This document shows, piece after piece, positions 58,978 to 64,000 of a DNA stretch of 64,000 nucleotides (position 1 is its first letter; every line of letters starts with the position of its first letter). Origin of the DNA: WLMZ01 sp043753895 (GTDB lineage Bacteria; Actinomycetota; Acidimicrobiia; Acidimicrobiales; Ilumatobacteraceae); NCBI GenBank assembly GCA_043753895.1, contig JAYUWK010000080.1, positions 37,655 to 101,654 on the forward strand, given 5' to 3'. The translations under genes and the position numbers were made by a program. Under the pieces are notes generated by a model. That model was not told where the DNA came from. It was given only the letters and a program-made list of their open reading frames with translations, and ran no database searches.

Positions 58978-59934
58978 TCATGCAACCAGACCGAGATCGG
59001 CGATCATGTGATCGACGCGTGTACGCCACGCAGTGCTGGCGATGTCGGGCGGGCGGAGCCGACCGAGGATGGTACGAGCCGCCGCCGTTCCGTCGGCAAT
59101 CGTGCTGCGCTCTGCAGCCCAGATCACGTCGTGACTGCGCATCAGATCGACAGCGGCCTTCACGGGCGCTGCGAGCGCGCGTAGCGCGCTGATCTCGTAG
59201 ACACAAACATTCCACGCCGCGTGTGCGCCAACGTTGGCGGCTGCGCCTGACACGACCTCGGCCCACTCGTGCTCGAACGAGATCACTGCGTGCGGATCGG
59301 CCAAGCGAGACATGACAGCCGATGTCTCGCCGAAAACGAAACCCACCTCGTGACCATCGAGATCCGTGGCGATCGCATCGAGTTCGCGACCGAGCGAACG
59401 CGCGATGACCGAGGGCTCGTAGGGCTGGCGCCCACTCCGGCGGAGGTTGATCGAATGATGCCCATGCGAGCTCGGGCCCGGCCCATTGCCCCCCGAGTCA
59501 GCGCATACCCACCTCTCGACGCCTGCGGGTACGACACGTTGGACATGCTCGAGCGGCGATCGCCGAGATCCGTCGACGACCAAGAGCGCATGCCTGCCAG
59601 TGGGCCGCAACGAAGAGGCGAACAGCTGCACAGCGTCGATGCCCAACGCGTGGGCAAGGCGCGCGAGCACATCAACCGTGGGGTTCGGCACCGCAGGCTT
59701 TGACCCGCTGCCCCGGCGGGTCTCTCGGGATCGCTCGAGGGCCACCACGTACGGCTGCGAGATGCGGGCCCGGTGAGACAGCTCGCGGGTGGACCAACCG
59801 CGGCGGACGCGAGCGCCGACAATGGCCTGTGCGAACAGGCGGGCGTCGAGTTCGACGGGGCCGTGCAGCTGGTTCGAGTTGCGTTCCAGGTCGATGCGAT
59901 CACTATAGTGATCGCTCGTGGGATCAGCCAACAC
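58978..59934 (-). CDS. XRE-family transcriptional regulator
   Basis: About 318 residues from a GTG at 59934. The helix-turn-helix is VRRGWSTRELSHRARISQPYV, with RLAHALGIDAVQLF after it. The remaining 220 residues hold an unknown ligand-sensing part. No ATG, GTG or TTG lies in frame between the palindrome (59896-59915) and the HTH, so either the palindrome is within its codons 7-13 and its start overlaps the DUF2182 start, or it uses an unusual codon such as the ATC at 59895. It should control the divergent operon and itself. Confidence 0.78.
   Translation of the reverse strand: MLADPTSDHYSDRIDLERNSNQLHGPVELDARLFAQAIVGARVRRGWSTRELSHRARISQPYVVALERSRETRRGSGSKPAVPNPTVDVLARLAHALGIDAVQLFASSLRPTGRHALLVVDGSRRSPLEHVQRVVPAGVERWVCADSGGNGPGPSSHGHHSINLRRSGRQPYEPSVIARSLGRELDAIATDLDGHEVGFVFGETSAVMSRLADPHAVISFEHEWAEVVSGAAANVGAHAAWNVCVYEISALRALAAPVKAAVDLMRSHDVIWAAERSTIADGTAAARTILGRLRPPDIASTAWRTRVDHMIADLGLVA
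59896..59915. promoter_or_regulatory. Perfect 20-bp palindrome (operator) covering the DUF2182 promoter -10
   Basis: GCGATCACTATAGTGATCGC reads the same on both strands. Its centre TATAGT is a -10 on the plus strand 8 bases before the DUF2182 GTG, implying a leaderless message, and by symmetry also on the minus strand. It is the natural binding site for the divergent XRE regulator. Confidence 0.75.
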
Positions 59935-60805
59935 CGCCACCGTCGCCGCACCGCCACGACGCGTTGCGTGGTCACCGTGGCCGGTGTTCATCGTAGGACT
60001 GGCCATTAGCTGGGCGGCACTGATCCGCCACCACATCGGCGCCCAGCACATGATGCACGGTGATGACGCCGCGAGCGTGTTCGCGATGTGGGCACTGATG
60101 AGCACCGCGATGATGGCGCCGACGGCGGTACCGGTGTTGATCTCGCTGCGCGCCGTCCTCGGTGCCACCTCGACACGGCCCTGGTGGGCGTTTCTCGCCG
60201 GGTATCTCGCCATCTGGATCGGGTTTTCGGTTGCGGCCACCACGGCGCAGCTCTGGTTGATCGGACGCGATTTCATCAACACCAATGGATCGAGCAGTTC
60301 GTTGGCGCTGAGCGCCGCCTTGCTGGCAGCAGCGGGCGCGTACCAATTCACCTCACTGAAACGACATTGCCTCACCGAGTGCGTGAGCCCGATGACGTTC
60401 TTTTTGAAGTTCTGGCGCGATGGTGTCCGCGGTGGGGCGCGCATGGGTGCGCGCCACGGACTGTCGTGCCTCGGATGCTGTTGGGCGCTGATGCTGCTGG
60501 CCTTCGTGGGCGGCGTTGCCAACATCTGGTTCATGGTGTTGTCTGCGGCGGTCATGACCATCGAGAAGCTGCCAACTCTGAGCCGTTTCGTCACCGTGCC
60601 GCTCGGCGTCGGGTTGATCGCCGCCAGCATCGTTGTCACAGCGCTGGCTATTTCTGGTGCTGGCACAAGCCATTCGCATCACATGCATCACACCGTGTCT
60701 GCATTACACGGGTCTGCATTACACGGGACCGCATCGCAAGGGTCCGCATCTCGGGTGTCGATCGAACGAAAGGAACCACATGAACACATGGACCCTCGAG
60801 GGTGA
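59918..60805 (+). CDS. DUF2182 integral membrane protein with His-rich repeat tail
   Basis: A 295-residue protein with about seven hydrophobic segments. DUF2182 features are FAMWALMSTAMMAPTAVPVL, KRHCLTECVSPMTFFLKF and ARHGLSCLGCCWALMLLAF, whose Cys and His suggest metal binding. After the last helix an external tail holds SHSHHMHHT and a four-fold Gly-Ser-Ala-Leu-His-type repeat. Start GTG at 59918 sits 8 bases after a -10. The next gene begins within its last nine codons. No reaction is known for the family. Confidence 0.85.
   Translation: MGSANTATVAAPPRRVAWSPWPVFIVGLAISWAALIRHHIGAQHMMHGDDAASVFAMWALMSTAMMAPTAVPVLISLRAVLGATSTRPWWAFLAGYLAIWIGFSVAATTAQLWLIGRDFINTNGSSSSLALSAALLAAAGAYQFTSLKRHCLTECVSPMTFFLKFWRDGVRGGARMGARHGLSCLGCCWALMLLAFVGGVANIWFMVLSAAVMTIEKLPTLSRFVTVPLGVGLIAASIVVTALAISGAGTSHSHHMHHTVSALHGSALHGTASQGSASRVSIERKEPHEHMDPRG
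60694..60753 (+). repeat. Four 15-bp tandem repeats in the DUF2182 tail
   Basis: Units start at 60694, 60709, 60724 and 60739. The first two differ at one base; the later ones have diverged. They encode a Gly-Ser-Ala-Leu-His-type tail and could change length by slippage without shifting the frame. Confidence 0.75.
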
Positions 60806-61388
60806 ACTCATCCTCAACTGCAACTGCACGGTGTTTTGCCCATGCGTGATCTCCCTTGGCAAACACCCACCGACCGAGGGTTACTGCCAGGCATGGGCGG
60901 GGGTACGCATCGACTCCGGACGTTCGGGCGACATCGATCTCTCCGGACTGAACGTGGCCATGTTGCTCGACATCCCCGGCAAGATGGAGCGCGGCAACTG
61001 GACGCTTGCGCTCTGGATTGACGATCGCGCTACCGACGAGCAGTTCGAAGCGCTCCAGACCATTTTTCGTGGAACCTCACGCGGCACCACCGGCTTGTTC
61101 AAGCTGCTCGTCGGCGAGCACCTCGGTGCCGAACGTGCCCCGATCTCGTTCGTCACCGATGGCGAAACCCGCACGTTGTCCGTCGGCAAATTCATTCAAG
61201 GCGCCGTGGCCCCCATCGGCGGTGCACGCGCCGGCGAGGACGTGAGCGTGGTGAACACCCAGTATTGGATGGGCCCAGAAGTGATCGTCGCCGAAGCGAG
61301 CTTGGGTCGGGTGCGTGCATTCGGCCGGGTCTGGAACTTCGAGGGACGTAGCGCCGAGATCTGCAGCATCCGCTGGGAAGGCCCATGA
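60780..61388 (+). CDS. DUF1326 family protein (Cys-rich N-terminus)
   Basis: A 202-residue soluble protein. The conserved start WTLEGELILNCNCTVFCPCV has four cysteines in a CxC and CPC arrangement, suitable for metal or cluster binding. The rest is a compact alpha/beta domain ending VWNFEGRSAEICSIRW. AAAGGAA precedes the ATG at 60780. Its start overlaps the DUF2182 gene and its stop overlaps the DmdA-like start as ATGA, so translation is coupled on both sides. DUF1326 and DUF2182 genes often occur together; function unknown. Confidence 0.85.
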   Translation: MNTWTLEGELILNCNCTVFCPCVISLGKHPPTEGYCQAWAGVRIDSGRSGDIDLSGLNVAMLLDIPGKMERGNWTLALWIDDRATDEQFEALQTIFRGTSRGTTGLFKLLVGEHLGAERAPISFVTDGETRTLSVGKFIQGAVAPIGGARAGEDVSVVNTQYWMGPEVIVAEASLGRVRAFGRVWNFEGRSAEICSIRWEGP

Positions 61389-62533
61389 CACTGCCGACCG
61401 ACGCGTTCACGTTCGCCCCCGGTCTCGCGCTCACCCGCCGGCTCCGTTCAACCCCGTTCACCAGCCGGGTCGAGGCCGCAGGGGTTCGTTCATACACGGT
61501 GTACAACCACATGCTGCTCCCCACGCATTTCCGCGGAGTCGATCAGGACTACCACCATCTCCGTGGCGCAGTGCAGGTATGGGATGTGTCGTGCGAACGC
61601 CAGGTCGAACTGGCCGGACCCGACGCCGCCCGGCTCGCGCAACTCCTCACGGTTCGCGATCTGCGCTCATTTGCCGTTGGCCGTTGCGGGTATGCCCCCG
61701 TTGTGGACAATGACGGCTTGCTGATCAACGACCCGGTGGTGCTCCGCCTGGCCGACGATCGCTTCTGGTTCTCGGTGTCGGACTCTGATGTCGTGCTCTG
61801 GGCGGGCGGCCTCGCCGCAGGGCTCGGTCTCCACGTGACCGTGCACGAGCCCGATGTATGGCCTCTAGCGGTGCAGGGTCCGCGCTCCGAGGACGTGGTC
61901 GCAGCGGTGTTCGGCGAGCAGGCACGCGAGATCCGCTTCTTTCGGTTCGCGCCACTGCAGTTCCGCAACCATCAACTCGTGGTGGCCCGAAGTGGGTGGA
62001 GCGCACAAGGTGGCTTCGAGATCTACGTCGACGATGCAGCACTCGGTGGCGAACTGTACGACGCTCTGATGGACGCCGGTGGTCAATACGATATTGGTCC
62101 CGGATGCCCGAATCTCATCGAGCGCATCGAGGCCGGGCTGCTCACATATGGAACTGACGTGACCCGCGCCGACACCGCCTTGGAGGCCGGTCTCGACCGC
62201 TATTGCTCGCTGGATGCACCGATTGCAGCACTTGGCATCGAGGCGCTCCGTCTCCAAGCAGCCGCTGGCGTGTCTCGCAGAATCTGCGGGTTGATGATCG
62301 ATGGCGACGCGGTTACCCCACCCCGCGATCCGTGGCCGGCGCACGCCAGAGGATCCACCGCCGGCCAGATCACCTCGGCAGTGTGGTCTTCACGGCTCGC
62401 CACGAACGTAGCCATTGGGATGCTCGACATCGAGCATGTGCGCCCGGGTACCGCGCTGACTGTGGAAACCACGGCTGGCACCCGCCGGGGCACCGTAGTT
62501 GAGATGCCGTTTCCTGGCGCCTCGCAACGATGA
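61385..62533 (+). CDS. DmdA-like tetrahydrofolate-dependent demethylase (GcvT family)
   Basis: A 382-residue aminomethyltransferase-fold protein. Segments such as SRVEAAGVRSYTVYNHMLLP, VQVWDVSCERQVEL, RCGYAPVVDNDGLLINDPVV, SDSDVVLWAGGLA and PDVWPLAVQGPRSEDV are closer to DMSP demethylase DmdA than to the glycine cleavage T protein, and the GcvT C-terminal region with GTRRGTVVEMPF ends it. The family moves a methyl group to tetrahydrofolate. Its coupling to DUF1326 suggests a shared substrate. A plain GcvT or sarcosine-type role remains possible. Confidence 0.75.
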   Translation: MTLPTDAFTFAPGLALTRRLRSTPFTSRVEAAGVRSYTVYNHMLLPTHFRGVDQDYHHLRGAVQVWDVSCERQVELAGPDAARLAQLLTVRDLRSFAVGRCGYAPVVDNDGLLINDPVVLRLADDRFWFSVSDSDVVLWAGGLAAGLGLHVTVHEPDVWPLAVQGPRSEDVVAAVFGEQAREIRFFRFAPLQFRNHQLVVARSGWSAQGGFEIYVDDAALGGELYDALMDAGGQYDIGPGCPNLIERIEAGLLTYGTDVTRADTALEAGLDRYCSLDAPIAALGIEALRLQAAAGVSRRICGLMIDGDAVTPPRDPWPAHARGSTAGQITSAVWSSRLATNVAIGMLDIEHVRPGTALTVETTAGTRRGTVVEMPFPGASQR

Positions 62534-62541
62534 AACCGTGA

Positions 62542-62576
62542 TACTAGCTACTAGCTACTAGCTACTAGCTACCAGC
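62542..62576. repeat. Five 7-bp tandem repeats (TACTAGC)
   Basis: Four perfect units and one TACCAGC, just after the DmdA-like stop and before the terminator hairpin. The unit contains AGCTA across its joints, like the repeats upstream of recA. Confidence 0.85.
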
Positions 62577-62594
62577 TTCAGCGCCGGTGCCAGC

Positions 62595-62636
62595 GCGTGG
62601 CTGGGGTGACGAATGATGCCGTCTCCCCAGCCACGC
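62595..62636. terminator. Bidirectional hairpin between the DmdA-like gene and recA
   Basis: A perfect 12-bp stem (GCGTGGCTGGGG with CCCCAGCCACGC) and an 18-base loop between two convergent genes. No T-run on either side, but the position fits a shared terminator. Confidence 0.65.
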
Positions 62637-62656
62637 CAACTGTGAACACCAAACGG

Positions 62657-63700
<1,044 letters not shown>

Positions 63701-63726
63701 GATTGTCTCCTGATCTTTCTCTGTGT

Positions 63727-63766
63727 CAGCTATTTCCAGCTATGTCCAGCTATGTCCAGCTATGTC
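63727..63766. repeat. Four 10-bp tandem repeats (CAGCTATGTC) upstream of recA
   Basis: Units begin at 63727, 63737, 63747 and 63757; the first is CAGCTATTTC. They lie 27-66 bases before the recA start, within the predicted leader, one helical turn each. Confidence 0.85.
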
Positions 63767-63856
63767 TTTGTTATTGGTAGTTGTGCACGGTGGGGGACCG
63801 ACTTGCACGGCCCCGATTCGCTGAGCCGCACCATATGAAAGGGGTGTGACACTCGT

Positions 63857-63892
63857 GATTTCAGACCCGATTTCAGACCCGATTTCAGTTCC
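63857..63892. repeat. Three 12-bp tandem repeats (GATTTCAGACCC) upstream of recA
   Basis: Units at 63857, 63869 and 63881; the third ends GTTCC. They lie between the predicted recA promoter and the 10-bp repeats. Confidence 0.75.
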
Positions 63893-63933
63893 GGTCGACG
63901 AGCCTGAGGGCACTACGACCTACGAATGACAGC

Positions 63934-63962
63934 AGTGTAACTACGTACAGGCGTTCGATCAA
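63934..63962 (-). promoter_or_regulatory. Predicted recA promoter with a LexA box in the spacer
   Basis: On the minus strand TTGATC (63962-63957) and TACACT (63939-63934) are 17 bases apart. The SOS box TCGAAC-GCCT-GTACGT (63958-63943) overlaps the -35 and fills the spacer, the same geometry as at the LysM gene. The leader would be about 225 bases. The remaining bases 63963-64000 show nothing I can name. Confidence 0.6.
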
Positions 63963-64000
63963 GCATTCACGTCAAGATTGCCGCGCACCCGCTCGTGCGC

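Noticed and set aside
61385..62533. Glycine cleavage system T protein (gcvT)
   Set aside because: No gcvH or gcvP nearby, and the VYNHMLLP, VQVWDVSCERQVEL and SDSDVVLWAGGL segments are closer to DmdA; kept only as the alternative.
63727..63892. CRISPR array near recA
   Set aside because: Repeats are 10 and 12 bases, directly adjacent with no spacers; they are simple tandem repeats.
63701..63926. Damage-inducible RecA-NDp-type (ClpR) second promoter of recA
   Set aside because: A TGTCATT-like element was seen, but the spacing and right half do not match the mycobacterial consensus well enough.

Overview
The window reads as chromosomal DNA of a high-GC actinobacterium, most likely of the class Acidimicrobiia (Ilumatobacter-like). 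This rests on gene content rather than a search: mycothiol-type enzymes, a class II DAHP synthase, a CYP125-like P450, a vitamin B12-dependent ribonucleotide reductase, the nrdR / LysM gene / lexA arrangement known from mycobacteria, and type IV pilus genes. Several genes carry a -10 hexamer 6 to 8 bases before the start codon, which fits the leaderless transcripts common in Actinobacteria.

Layout. 1-2.1 kb: a cut-off hypothetical gene, a GNAT/AAA+ ATPase fusion and a broken SRPBCC gene. 2.2-4.7 kb: tRNA-Ala, then the overlapping set nadD / LytR-type envelope protein / rsfS. 5-8.7 kb: a short sigma-70 factor, class II DAHP synthase, a beta-lactamase-fold hydrolase and a secreted lysozyme-like protein. 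8.7-15.6 kb: thiolase, PIG-L deacetylase and P450 (probably lipid or sterol catabolism), thymidine kinase, oligoendopeptidase F and a polysaccharide deacetylase. 15.7-23.2 kb: a type IV pilus module with pilB, pilC, two near-identical pilins separated by a strong hairpin, two minor pilins and a 795-residue prepilin ending in Ig-like domains, followed by a decayed DUF2505 gene. 23.6-33.1 kb: a drug/metabolite exporter with a histidine-rich tail, a cyclase / SCO6745-family / acyl-CoA dehydrogenase group, a VapBC pair, a large sulfatase and a three-gene mycothiol-linked operon. 33.5-41.8 kb: nrdJ, a molybdopterin oxidoreductase, a RibD-like reductase, nrdR, a LysM protein and lexA. 41.8-48.9 kb: a long operon miaB / hydrolase / miaA / dapF / hflX / dapC / membrane protein. 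48.9-62.5 kb: a block between miaB and recA holding a sulfatase, a peptide-type ABC transporter, a FAD oxidoreductase, an AcuI-like reductase, and an XRE regulator divergent from a DUF2182 / DUF1326 / DmdA-like operon. 62.7-63.7 kb: recA.

How the parts connect. The DNA-damage genes look like one regulon: five LexA-type boxes sit between lexA and the LysM gene, and one lies in the spacer of a predicted recA promoter. NrdR is encoded a few kilobases from nrdJ, whose upstream region has a palindrome close to the NrdR-box consensus. The most unusual unit is the XRE / DUF2182 / DUF1326 / DmdA-like locus at 59.0-62.5 kb: a perfect 20-bp palindrome covers the -10 of the operon, the three operon genes overlap, and a folate-dependent demethylase-type protein is coupled to two poorly understood cysteine/histidine-rich families. 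The giant Ig-bearing prepilin is the second notable candidate.
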